This document shows, one piece after another, positions 10,780-18,727 of a stretch of DNA of 64,000 nucleotides. This DNA is from Pelagibaculum spongiae. GTDB lineage: Bacteria > Pseudomonadota > Gammaproteobacteria > Enterobacterales > Pelagibaculaceae. Under the pieces are notes generated by a model. The model saw only the letters and a program-made list of their open reading frames with translations. It did no database searches and was not told where the DNA came from. The DNA lies in contig NZ_QDDL01000001.1 of assembly GCF_003097315.1 (NCBI RefSeq), positions 1,321,236 through 1,385,235 on the forward strand. The letters run 5' to 3'. Both the position numbers and the translations under genes were made by a program. Every line of letters starts with the position of its first letter. Position 1 is the stretch's first letter.

Positions 10780-10970
10780 CTGTCATTCCGGATAGGGAAG
10801 CCGGAATCCATAAACCAAGGAGGATAAAGAATTAAGTTGCGTAAGAGCTTACCAGTTTAACTTCCCTGCTCATGGGTTCCCGCACTTCGGCTTTGGCATC
10901 CTGCGTCGCCCTACCTTCTAAATCCATTTAGTCGTCCATGGCGAGGATGACGCACGGGCCCACAATTAAC
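10780..10970. repeat. Interspersed repeat, CATTCCGGA-type, copy 1
   Basis: Contains TGTCATTCCGGATAGGGAAG followed by CCGGAATCCA (10781-10810), whose ends are inverted. It also holds a 26-base block at 10887-10912 that recurs inverted at 14403-14428 with one mismatch. CATGGCGAGGATGACG is close to CATGGCGAGCATGACG in the second copy. This looks like a scattered, decayed intergenic repeat family. Confidence 0.75.
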
Positions 10971-11070
10971 CACATCACATCTTAGGATCAGAACGCACAG
11001 GCAAAGCGAAAAAATAATTACAGCACAAAACAATTCTTATCTATTTTACACAATTAATTATTGGCTAGCG

Positions 11071-11086
11071 TGACCATTGATGGTCA
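11071..11086. promoter_or_regulatory. Perfect palindrome TGACCA-ttga-TGGTCA
   Basis: A 6-4-6 inverted repeat in non-coding DNA about 430 bases upstream of the small gene at 11504. It could be an operator for that gene's promoter. No -35/-10 pair could be fixed with confidence. Confidence 0.35.
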
Positions 11087-11503
11087 GACAACTTTGATTA
11101 AACTTTCTTGAAATGCTTCTATTTAAATTCATCTTAAAGCTATTGAACTACCTCTATTTTTCCAACTTCTATCGACTCCATTAAACTGTGCTACCTACTA
11201 TTTAGGTAAATCAAGTACCACAAAACAAGTCATACTACCGATCATCGACCTAAAGCCATCTGATGTCGCACTTCGGTTTATCCAACTAGCCTTTGCCGAT
11301 GATAATCGCTCCGTCTGATGGCAACAGATCAGCTGCTTCGCAAGCTATCAAAATAATACGTGTTAATTGCCGTTATAGCAGTGCATGTTTGATAGCAGGG
11401 CTCCCAGGATGGTAGATAACTCCAGCCTCTCTCTGGATTAATTTACGATCTGGCAAAGCCGCTAGCTGCCATCACAATTAATTTAATTTTGTGGAGTCAG
11501 AAT

Positions 11504-11653
11504 ATGGAAGCTTGTTTAGTAGGATCAACTTGTTGCCGTCACAACATTGTTAAAGAATCTTTTGAAGACCATGAGAAAATGCCTCCGCTGTGGGCATGGA
11601 CTGCGCTAACAATTTCATTGTCTGCAATTACTTGGGCAATTCTAGCTGCTTAG
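11504..11653 (+). CDS. Small Cys-rich single-helix membrane protein
   Basis: A 49-residue ORF with GGAG 7 bases before the ATG and a strong terminator 18 bases after the stop, so it is very likely expressed. The N-terminus has Cys at positions 4, 10 and 11 (MEACLVGSTCCRH). A charged linker, a PPLWAW turn and one membrane helix follow to the C-terminus (ALTISLSAITWAILAA). The layout of N-terminal Cys, hydrophilic linker, Trp-flanked helix and very short tail matches the two tiny proteins of the copper locus at 18331 and 18728. The function is unknown. By analogy with the copper pair I infer metal handling at the inner membrane. Confidence 0.7.
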   Translation: MEACLVGSTCCRHNIVKESFEDHEKMPPLWAWTALTISLSAITWAILAA

Positions 11654-11671
11654 AACTAAAGCTTTCATCGC

Positions 11672-11720
11672 TTGATAAAACCCACCCTTGGGCTTCTCTC
11701 TTAAGGGTGGGTTTTATCAA
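11672..11720. terminator. Strong bidirectional-type terminator
   Basis: A long stem TTGATAAAACCCACCCTT / AAGGGTGGGTTTTATCAA around an 11-13 base loop. It closes the small Cys protein gene on the plus strand. Confidence 0.9.
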
Positions 11721-12031
11721 ACTTTAATTTATTTAGCAAAAAGTTACCAGCTACGCATAGAAAAACAATAATTACATCACGAATTATTAAATAAATTTTT
11801 ATTTAATAATTTATCAACCTAATAAATTCTATTGCGATACTTTATTTTTCTAAATGCGCCTATTGCTCTTAGTGTTATGCCATATGTTTTCAAATTTATT
11901 TGAAAATGCAGTATGTATCAGTGCATTCCTACCTGGTTTTGACCGGAAAAAAAACAAAGCACACTACCATGGCCACTGGTGGCAGATAAGACAGAAGCCC
12001 ATTTAACGATATCGCAAAGCATGACTCGTTT

Positions 12032-13728
12032 GTAACCATTCAGCATGTCACACCAACCGATCCAATTTCTTCTGAATAAAGTCCGGCCATTTACCCGCAA
12101 ATAATAACGACAAAGCCTCCCCAACACCGACCCCATGTTTTTGGCAGGTCGATATATAGCTCCGGATTCTGCAATACGCTTTCACGCCATCCCATGAGCG
12201 GAAGCAGCCTGATATCTTCTGCTGAACCTTGCTCATACGGAAGTCCCGTTCACCCTGATTATTGGTAAACGGTGCTCGGGTATTACTCATAAACCGCAGC
12301 ACGTCTGCTTCAAAATCCCGCAGCCGTTCTAATAAATTTCTCGATTTACTTCGTGCTAATTTCCCTCGTTTTAATTGACCTTTTTTATCCGCTTTTTTTG
12401 GCTCAGGTGCCGGACATTCCCGATCACCTGCTTTTAATATTTTTCGATATCGCTTCACCCATTTTTGACACTGCTTTTCATCCAACTCACCCCCCGCCTC
12501 ATTGACTGCTGTATTCATTTCATAAAGCAGATCTTCCATTGCCTTGGCCCACTGCTGGCCATCTTGCTCATGGGCTCGCGCCAATTCACGTACATGATGG
12601 GCGTTACACAATACATGCAAGCACAGCACAAATCGGTAGTAGCTTTTCCAGTGATCGTGTACCAATAAACCGGTAAATTTAGGCAAGATGTCGATCGCTT
12701 CCATTGCCTCGATACCTCTTGATTCATGCGCTTCAATCCACGTCCAGCGGTCATTGCTCGCGACATGTAGCCACTTTCGTTTACCATTGATATTGACGCC
12801 GGTTTCATCGGCATGAATCAAATCTCCAGCACGCAAAATAGCCGGTACTAACTGAGCAAATGGCCTCAGTCGATGAAAAGCTTCCTGATTAAAATTGGCA
12901 AGGCTACCGGTGCTGATTGGCGCATCCAATATCTCAGCGAAGTGCTTTTGAGTCCGTTCATAAGGAATCAGCTGGTAGCTCGACATATAAACCGCGTTGG
13001 CTTTAAACTCATTGCCATATTTTATTTGCCGAGTGACCCCTTGCGGAAACTCCGCAACAAACTGGTTATCCTTCTCGTCTTGTAGAATCTGCGCCCGATA
13101 TTCGGTGACATATCGGGTAATACGAACATCAACTACTTGGCGGCTTTCACTGCCAACAACACGGTATTTTCCTTTCGGCAATTGGCTACGATCAATCGTA
13201 ATATCCAGCACTTCATCTGGGTCTTTCACCGGTGATAAATTACTGCCTTTATGGCCAGGCTGCCCGCCTGGGTTTTTATTGCTTTTGGCGCGCGATTTCT
13301 TTTCTCGATTAGGATCTGCCGATGGCGGAATGCTGGAGTTTTTGCTGTTTAGCCCTTTGCTATCAAGCAATATCTTAACGACGAGCATCAGCATACGAAC
13401 CATCGCCACCAGTTCGGGCGGTAAGCGTTTGCTTTTGGCTAACAATCGCTCGGTTTCAGCGATGGTTTTATTAATTTCGATTGAGTCCATGCGGTTATTA
13501 TCGCACAGGTTTTCAGGGTGGTTTTTTTGTCTCTGAGGCTTACTGTGGCGACTTTTTAGAAGCGGAATGCTGATGCGCTATTCTGAGCAAAAAACATTGA
13601 TAATCAGGTGTGTTAATAGCAGTTTAATGCGGCGTTTAAGTGGTATTCTGAAAGAGGTGCTTAAATTCGGGAAAATATCAAAAAAACCTGTCAAGCGATT
13701 TTTATATTAAATTGTGCTGAATGGTTAC
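12032..13728 (-). mobile_element. IS66-family insertion sequence, complete (1697 bp)
   Basis: The terminal inverted repeats GTAACCATTCAGCA (12032-12045) and TGCTGAATGGTTAC (13715-13728) are perfect over 14 bases. They are flanked by an exact 8-bp target duplication, ACTCGTTT, at 12024-12031 and 13729-13736. Eight bases is the usual duplication for IS66. One transposase gene fills the element; no tnpA/tnpB accessory genes are present, as in the single-gene subgroup. The intact repeats and duplication indicate a recent insertion. A second copy begins at 63910. Confidence 0.95.
12048..13490 (-). CDS. IS66-family transposase
   Basis: A 480-residue transposase. The order is an N-terminal coiled-coil/leucine segment, the NSSIPPSADPNREKK and GGQPGHKGS stretch typical of IS66 TnpC, and the DDE core with HADETGVNINGKRKWLHV (first Asp). 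GLLVHDHWKSYY (second Asp) and CNAHHVREL follow, then NNQGERDFRMSKVQQKISG with the Glu region. The C-terminal IS66 tail is intact. The ORF ends 16 bases inside the element's end. It is probably active. Confidence 0.95.
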   Translation of the reverse strand: MDSIEINKTIAETERLLAKSKRLPPELVAMVRMLMLVVKILLDSKGLNSKNSSIPPSADPNREKKSRAKSNKNPGGQPGHKGSNLSPVKDPDEVLDITIDRSQLPKGKYRVVGSESRQVVDVRITRYVTEYRAQILQDEKDNQFVAEFPQGVTRQIKYGNEFKANAVYMSSYQLIPYERTQKHFAEILDAPISTGSLANFNQEAFHRLRPFAQLVPAILRAGDLIHADETGVNINGKRKWLHVASNDRWTWIEAHESRGIEAMEAIDILPKFTGLLVHDHWKSYYRFVLCLHVLCNAHHVRELARAHEQDGQQWAKAMEDLLYEMNTAVNEAGGELDEKQCQKWVKRYRKILKAGDRECPAPEPKKADKKGQLKRGKLARSKSRNLLERLRDFEADVLRFMSNTRAPFTNNQGERDFRMSKVQQKISGCFRSWDGVKAYCRIRSYISTCQKHGVGVGEALSLLFAGKWPDFIQKKLDRLV

Positions 13729-13764
13729 ACTCGTTTAAGCCTAACCGGAGAAGAAATCAGAGAT

Positions 13765-14010
13765 CTAAACCATGACTGTTCCAGTCTCGAAAATCTCATA
13801 AGGTTCAACATTGCTTAGTGAGCTACTAAGTATCCCACGGTTAAGCAGCGCACTTCCTTCAGTGCCATAGAACCAAATTTGCATTCTTTGTGGAACAATA
13901 AAGTAATCATGCTCACATCCACCGTGGCAATGTATCACTACTTGAGCAGCTGGAAAATCAGCATTCTGATGAATAGCCCATTCGGGATAATCTTATTCGA
14001 TAATTGCCAT
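13765..14010 (-). pseudogene. Stv-like paralog fragment A (truncated, stop codon)
   Basis: Read on the minus strand from ATG 14010, the frame gives MAIIE, a stop, then DYPEWAIHQNADFPAAQVV, then HCHGGCEHDYFIVP. It ends at PYEIFETGTVMV followed by a stop at 13765. This matches the N-terminal half of the protein at 16483-17172 (LDFPAAQLLISSHG, PYEVYEEGTICPDY). The C-terminal half is missing. The IS66 target site lies about 30 bases beyond the stop. It is a decayed member of the local four-copy family. Confidence 0.75.
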
Positions 14011-14701
14011 TAAACTTTCCAGACAATTCATAAAACAAGATAAATACAATTACTTATACCCAACCCATCAAGCACCATCGAATCCATTTTAGACAGCAAA
14101 TATGGCACCGAAAGTATAATATTTAGCTTTTGTTAATTTTCAAATATATTCTGCAAATCCACCTCTATTAACTCTAAATCCCGCACCAGAGCACACATAA
14201 GGGCTACGGAATTAAATAATGGACCGGTTGCTAATTATTCAGCTTTACCTGTGAAGATGTGGGAAAATTTTAGAATTTTGCTCTCCCTGTTTATGGATAC
14301 CCGCTTTCCATGGCGAGCATGACGGAGTGGCTAATGAAGCGCTGTAGTTTACAACATACTCCGAGCTGTCATTCCGGACGAGAGTGCGTGGATGCACGGA
14401 TTAGGGCGACGCAGGATACCAAAGCCGAGAAGCCGGAATCTATATCCTAGGGATGGTAGCTCCGTTCCAGAAAAATCATTTCAAAAACTGAAACCGTTTA
14501 GAGCAATTTAAAATTTCTTCGACCCTAAGATCTGCAATAAATCTGCCTGATATTATTTAATTGATTGGCCCGAATAGAAAACAAACGTAGAAAATTAACC
14601 CCAACTTTGAGAATCTTTTTTGAATGGACTCTATAAAACATTAATTTATTTCCTCAATTAAACTTCTAAAATATATCATATGAAAAATAACGACCACACT
14701 T
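14011..14701. other. Non-coding stretch between paralog fragments
   Basis: No supported gene was seen. The stretch is AT-rich except for the interspersed repeat at 14283-14452. Confidence 0.5.
14283..14452. repeat. Interspersed repeat, CATTCCGGA-type, copy 2
   Basis: Holds CATGGCGAGCATGACG, then TGTCATTCCGGACGAG, and ends with AGCCGGAATC. The inner block 14403-14428 is the reverse complement of 10887-10912 with one mismatch. It is related to the repeat at 10780-10970, and the two lie on either side of the IS66 element. Confidence 0.75.
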
Positions 14702-15367
14702 TTAATTATGGATAATAATGTTATCTTCAGAATTTCTATTAAACATATAGCTCGGCGGCTCACCTATTCTGTTCCTTGAAGTACGACAAAAAGAACATAA
14801 TATCGCACTGTAATATCGATCACAAAATAAAGGGTTACTTTGCTGCAATTCAATGCGACGAACTACTTCTTCAAGCGTCAAAACAATTTTTCTTGGTTGA
14901 GATTGAAAAATAGACAGAAAACCTGAAAGCCTATTATCTTGTATTGTCAGAATATCTACAGGCCGAAATTCACCTAAAGATGATACTTCGTTGCCCAGTC
15001 CATTGTTCGTCATTACAGTCCACAGCTCAAACAGTCGTGCAGCGCCCTCAATAGAGCTTTTAGTATCTTCAAAGTAAGTCAAATAATAATTTGGACACAT
15101 AGCTCCACCCTTATATATTTCATAAGGATGCGAATCTAGCCTACTAAAATCAATAACGCTATAACTACTTAGCTCATGATCATCTGGACAATAAAACCAG
15201 ATATCAATTCCTCTCGGTAATTTAAAATATTTTGATGCCTTATGGAAAGACAAATCCTTGTCACATTTGCTTCCGTGAGAAGAAACAATCAGCTGAGCGG
15301 CAGGTAGATGCTCATTAAAATTAATGTCAAACCCTTCTGTATAAGACTTCTTTTTAATATTCGCCAT
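14702..15367 (-). CDS. Stv-like domain protein, paralog B
   Basis: A 221-residue protein starting MANIKKKS; the GTG at 15379 is an alternative. The N-terminal half has LPAAQLIVSSHGSKCDKD, GIDIWFYCPDDHELS and HPYEIYKGGAMCPNYYL. This pattern of a strand, SSHG, then W/FYxPDxHxLxDxG resembles the putative adhesin Stv domain, as far as I recall that family. The C-terminal half has an ILCSFCR CxxC motif shared with paralogs C and D. There is no signal peptide or membrane segment. The only Shine-Dalgarno-like signal is weak. It is part of a tandem array of related genes, all on the minus strand. The function is unknown; it may be an effector, adhesin or defence accessory. Confidence 0.65.
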   Translation of the reverse strand: MANIKKKSYTEGFDINFNEHLPAAQLIVSSHGSKCDKDLSFHKASKYFKLPRGIDIWFYCPDDHELSSYSVIDFSRLDSHPYEIYKGGAMCPNYYLTYFEDTKSSIEGAARLFELWTVMTNNGLGNEVSSLGEFRPVDILTIQDNRLSGFLSIFQSQPRKIVLTLEEVVRRIELQQSNPLFCDRYYSAILCSFCRTSRNRIGEPPSYMFNRNSEDNIIIHN

Positions 15368-15454
15368 AAATGTTTTCACAAAGAAAAAAACTTACGGAAT
15401 CATATCATAAAACCACCACTTATTTCTTCGTTCTTTTCCATTTTTAAAGTAATA

Positions 15455-15790
15455 CTATATATTCTCATGCTTATTTAATATACTAGAATCATACGATGGA
15501 GAATCATGATCCACTGCTCGGCAAAAGCAACAGAAAACATCGCCATAGCCATCAAACATTCCGAAAGAATCATTCCTACGGATAATATCTTCCAGAGTAG
15601 TAATTTCGGGGGGGGGCTTAAAACTATACCAAGGTACAGCAGGGATTGGTTCAACAGTTACAATAGCGTCGGGGCTCGTTTCTACCCTTTGATCCATCTT
15701 ATTCAATATCACTTCAGTTTTAGCGTCCAGCGCAAAACCTGTTGCCTTAATATCATTTCTGACTTTAGTGACAAGCACTCTATCGTCCAT
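15455..15790 (-). CDS. Stv-like paralog C, internally deleted
   Basis: A 111-residue ORF (MDDRVLVTKVRND and onward) that matches only the C-terminal half of paralog D: VTVEPIPAVPWYSF, the SFGMFDGYGD stretch, then the CCFCRAVD CxxC motif. Just upstream lies GCAGGTTGTGG, nearly identical to the GCAGGATGTGG in front of paralog D's start. It thus looks as if the native ribosome site and ATG have been joined to the middle of the gene. The likely cause is recombination between two ATGGA-GAT sequences. The Stv-like half is absent, so this is probably a remnant, though it still carries an open frame. Confidence 0.6.
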   Translation of the reverse strand: MDDRVLVTKVRNDIKATGFALDAKTEVILNKMDQRVETSPDAIVTVEPIPAVPWYSFKPPPEITTLEDIIRRNDSFGMFDGYGDVFCCFCRAVDHDSPSYDSSILNKHENI

Positions 15791-15846
15791 CCGTCCACAA
15801 CCTGCCAATGCTGACGGGCTGCTGATAGTATCTCTTTTGCTGATAA

Positions 15847-16372
15847 CTAATTACTACTGCAGATATAATAATGTGTTTCGTAGGATGTTTTATCATCTGC
15901 TGTTCGAATTCTATCTATTCGGACAATGCTATTTAGCGATGCCCATTCTGATCGATCCAGCACTAACTGACTTGCACAGCACCAAACATTCATCATGTGC
16001 ATTGCGCTCTTGCTATTGCTTCTGTCGTGGCTTCTTCGAGCTGTTTTTCCATCGAATGCGATGACTGATAATTTTTCTTCATCAACATCATTATGTTGTT
16101 CTATAAAGCTTTGAACCCATTCAATAAAGCATTGAGTGAATTGCTTTGGTCGTATTCTTGAGAATACTCTCCCAAGAGTATCGTAACTGGGAACGCCATC
16201 GCTCATATCAACAAACCGACCAAGCCATTCTTATTTATTTTCAGCAAATGTTTCAATGATTTCCCAGTCATCTGCACCGCAGAGTCTGATCAAAAGAACT
16301 TTATCTAAGGACCTTAGCTTTTTAGCGAAGATCTTCGATATCTAAAAAGTAATCAAGAACAGTGGGTGACAT
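15847..16372 (-). pseudogene. ISAs1-family transposase remnant
   Basis: Minus-strand reading starts MSPTVLDYFLDIEDLR and hits stops and a missing segment. It resumes at GADDWEIIETFAENK, a stop, then EWLGRFVDMSDGVPSYDT. It continues through GRVFSRIRPKQF, VIAFDGKTARRSHD (first catalytic Asp) and HMMNVWCCASQLVL. It then jumps across an internal deletion to SIVRIDRIRTADDK and ETHYYICSS. This is the H-repeat/ISAs1 (DDE_Tnp_1-associated) family. The catalytic core is incomplete, so it is inactive. It separates paralogs C and D. Confidence 0.85.
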
Positions 16373-16482
16373 GGCTAAACACTAAGATTAAAAACATCTG
16401 TACTCTAACATTTTTTCATGCGCTTACCTTGAACTCCTCCTCTAAAAAGCAGCTTAATTATTCAATAGCGACACTAAGTTTA

Positions 16483-17172
16483 TTATTTATTTCTTTGCTC
16501 TTTTCCATTCTTAGAAACATACCATATATTCTCAAATTTATTCATTTTAATAGCATTATACGTTACAGAACTCCCATCTACTGCTCGGCAAAAAGAACAC
16601 AAAATATCACCATAACCATCGAACATTCCTAAAGAATCATTCCAACGCACAATATCTTGCAGAGTAGTAATTTTAGGGCTCGCAAAACTATACCAAGGCA
16701 CTGCAGGGGCTGGCTCAACAGTTACAATAGCAACTGGTCTCGTTTCCACCCCTTTATCCATCCTATTTAATGTCGCTTCCGTCTGAGCGTCTAGTACAAC
16801 ACCGCTTGCCTTACTATCGGCTCTTATCTCACGGGTAAGCGCTTTATCTTCCATCCATTCCTTAAAGCGTATTATCGATTCGTCAATGAGACGATCCCGC
16901 TCATAATACTGTAATAGGTAGTCAGGGCATATGGTACCTTCTTCATATACCTCGTATGGTTGCGTATTGACATTAATAAAATTAATTATTCCAGAGTCAC
17001 TCAACGAGTGACTATCGGGACAAAAGAACCAAATTCTAGTTTTCTTTGGCACAACAAACACGCTGTTATTTTTCATGCCATGAGAACTGATTAATAACTG
17101 AGCAGCTGGAAAGTCCAAATTATATCGCCACAACCATTTATCCATTACTTTTCTAGATACAACCTTAGCCAT
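16483..17172 (-). CDS. Stv-like domain protein, paralog D
   Basis: A 229-residue protein from MAKVVSRKV, with AGGA about 10 bases upstream; an in-frame extension to 17226 would place that ribosome site inside coding sequence. The N-terminal half reads LDFPAAQLLISSHGMK, FVVPKKTRIWFFCPDSHSLSDSG and QPYEVYEEGTICPDYLL, like the Stv putative adhesin domain. The middle region (SKASGVVLDAQTEATLNRMD) is helical. The C-terminal part has VPWYSFASPKITTLQDIVRW and the ILCSFCRAVDG CxxC motif. No export signal is seen. It is the most complete of four paralogs; the function is unknown. Confidence 0.7.
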   Translation of the reverse strand: MAKVVSRKVMDKWLWRYNLDFPAAQLLISSHGMKNNSVFVVPKKTRIWFFCPDSHSLSDSGIINFINVNTQPYEVYEEGTICPDYLLQYYERDRLIDESIIRFKEWMEDKALTREIRADSKASGVVLDAQTEATLNRMDKGVETRPVAIVTVEPAPAVPWYSFASPKITTLQDIVRWNDSLGMFDGYGDILCSFCRAVDGSSVTYNAIKMNKFENIWYVSKNGKEQRNK

Positions 17173-17568
17173 TAAACCACATCCTGCAATACAAAAATAA
17201 ATACAAAACCATAAACTGAAATACAATTATATATCCAGAAAGATATTTAATTGTATTACAGTTATATCACGACATAGAAGTCTAGACCAACATAGTGCCG
17301 AAACATTTAAATAACATTTATTCACAAAGCCAGAAAAGCCCTGTCGATACAGCTCAGCATTGCTTTATGATGTAAAGCATCAGCAAAAGCACCGGGCCTG
17401 GACTTTTATAAACTAAATATTATAAATATAAATAGCGCACAGATAACAACAACCTCAAACTATATAGCCCATTGGGTTATTGACCAATCAATTATTTAAA
17501 CAATCGATCTTTTAATCTATCTAGAGCCGAACTCTTTTCTGCCGATATTTAATTGATTTTTAGTTATT
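17173..17568. other. AT-rich non-coding stretch
   Basis: No gene or clear signal recognised between paralog D and the IS66 remnant. Confidence 0.5.
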
Positions 17569-18210
17569 ACAACCATTCAGCATAGATCATACGACTTACG
17601 TTAGTTTACTATTTTGTTTCTGTGGCTTACTCGACATTATAAATACAGCATTTTTATTTTTTTATTGCAAGATAGCGATTTTCAATTTTACAGTGCTGGC
17701 ACCTCATTTTGACTATCGATAAGATTAACATCACACAGACTCTAGATGACGAAAGGCAGGCGCTAAAGCAAGATCAGTTGATCTCAGCGTCGACCTGCGC
17801 CGTCTTTCAAATCATGTTGTTGGTGGTTGAGTTGATAGCAAATAAATTAGGATTTAATAGTCGCAATAGCAGCCCCCCTCTCAAGATATCCATCGCAAAA
17901 AGCCCGCTACAAACAAACGCGCAGTCACCGGTAAAAAACCAGGCGGACAACCCAGCCATATTGGAAGCACGCTGAAGCCGGTTGATCATCTTGATGAAGT
18001 CGTCACACTGCCGTTAGACAAGCGCAGCTTGCCTAACGGCAGTGCTGGGAATCGGTGGGTTCAAGTAATCGAGCTCCATATCCAGCGTAAGGTGGTTGAG
18101 TATCAAGCCCAGATTGTGAGAAATCAGCGGGGTCAACAACGCACAGCGAGCTTTCCTGCTGATGCAAAGCGACCGATTCAATATGGGCATTCAGTCATTG
18201 CACTAGCGGC
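17569..18210 (+). pseudogene. IS66-family transposase remnant
   Basis: The left end ACAACCATTCAGCA (17569-17582) matches the IS66 terminal repeat at 12032 except for the first bases. The frame from 17709 carries LMLVVELIANKLGFNSRNSSPPLKIS-like sequence equivalent to the transposase N-terminus. A frameshift near 17940 moves the reading to PGGQPSHIGSTLKPVDHLDE, then VEYQAQIVRNQRGQQRT and RPIQYGHSVIALA. It stops at about one third of the transposase; the DDE core and right end are missing. It is an old, diverged insertion directly upstream of the copper locus. Confidence 0.88.
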
Positions 18211-18268
18211 TATCGTTTGGGCTGTGATATAGCCACCTAGAAAAAACGACTAAAGGTCACGCTAAACC

Positions 18269-18299
18269 TTGACCTTCCAGTTAGGGTAAAGGTTAGAGT
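18269..18299 (+). promoter_or_regulatory. CueR/MerR-type copper promoter
   Basis: -35 TTGACC (18269-18274) and -10 TAGAGT (18294-18299) are separated by 19 bases, the overlong spacer characteristic of MerR-family regulated promoters. The spacer holds the dyad ACCTTCC ... AAAGGT, as in CueR sites in front of copA. It lies 31 bases before the first small Cys protein ORF. cueR itself is at 22001, so the whole locus is plausibly copper-induced from here. Confidence 0.85.
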
Positions 18300-18330
18300 T
18301 CTGCTAAATTAGTCCTTCAGGAAGTAGTCG

Positions 18331-18465
18331 ATGGGATGTTGTGGCGGCAATTTGAACCACGATGCATTAAATAAAGATCGGCAAGACAAGCAACCACCAA
18401 GCAAATGGGGGTGGCTGGCGTTCATATTGCTAATTATCTTAGCAAGTTGGGCTTTTCAGCCTTGA
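18331..18465 (+). CDS. Small Cys/TM protein under the CueR promoter (1)
   Basis: A 44-residue ORF with AGGAAG 6 bases before the ATG. It begins MGCCGGNLNHDALNKD, with adjacent Cys at 3 and 4. A polar linker, PPSKWGWLAF, and a single hydrophobic helix (LAFILLIILASWAF) follow, ending at QP. It is the first ORF after the copper promoter. It shares its layout with the ORFs at 18728 and 11504. I infer an inner-membrane peptide exposing a Cys pair, perhaps delivering or sensing Cu(I) for CopA. I know of no named family. Confidence 0.75.
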   Translation: MGCCGGNLNHDALNKDRQDKQPPSKWGWLAFILLIILASWAFQP

Positions 18466-18531
18466 GCTATGCCTGAGCCGCCTAAGCTAGTAAGCGCTGG
18501 ACAACACCTACGATTTAATCAATAGAGGTGT

Positions 18532-18616
18532 TATACCCAAAGTAATCGGAGGTGCTAGTTGGCGGCAAGTGAGCGAAGCAGCCAACGCCTGAGCATTTTC
18601 AAGTACGATGGGTATA
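18532..18616. repeat. TATACCC...GGGTATA palindromic repeat, copy 1
   Basis: An 85-bp element bounded by TATACCC and GGGTATA, with the interior GGCGGCAAGTGAGCGAAGCAGCC-like sequence common to dispersed intergenic repeats of gammaproteobacteria. It sits between the two small copper-locus ORFs. Related elements are at 42670 and 49543. Confidence 0.75.
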
Positions 18617-18656
18617 GAGACAGTTAGCTGTATTTAATAACAGTTCGTCGTAAAAA

Positions 18657-18680
18657 TTGACCTTTCTATTCGTAAGGCAG
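18657..18680 (+). promoter_or_regulatory. Possible degenerate second CueR-like site
   Basis: TTGACC followed by TTTCTATTCG and TAAGGCAG gives a partial dyad (ACCTT/AAGGC), but no good -10 lies 19 bases downstream. It sits 48 bases before the second small ORF. Confidence 0.3.
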
Positions 18681-18727
18681 TCTCATCGGTGAACTTATTA
18701 ATTTAATCAGCTATCAGGATTCTCAGC

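Larger units (their letters stand above)
10502..11503. other. About 1 kb non-coding stretch with repeats
   Basis: No convincing gene was seen. The stretch holds degenerate interspersed repeats (10780-10970), a palindrome at 11071-11086, and a long leader with several short stems before the small gene at 11504. An open frame at 10601-10795 looks like chance within repeat DNA. Confidence 0.55.

Noticed and set aside
10601..10795. 64-residue open frame
   Set aside because: Lies in decayed interspersed repeat DNA, has no ribosome site, and has no protein-like features.
15790..17226. AGCG before paralogs C and D as a lipobox
   Set aside because: The conserved DNA is better explained as the ribosome site (GCAGG-TGTGG) just before the ATG. 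No hydrophobic, positively charged signal precedes it in copy C.
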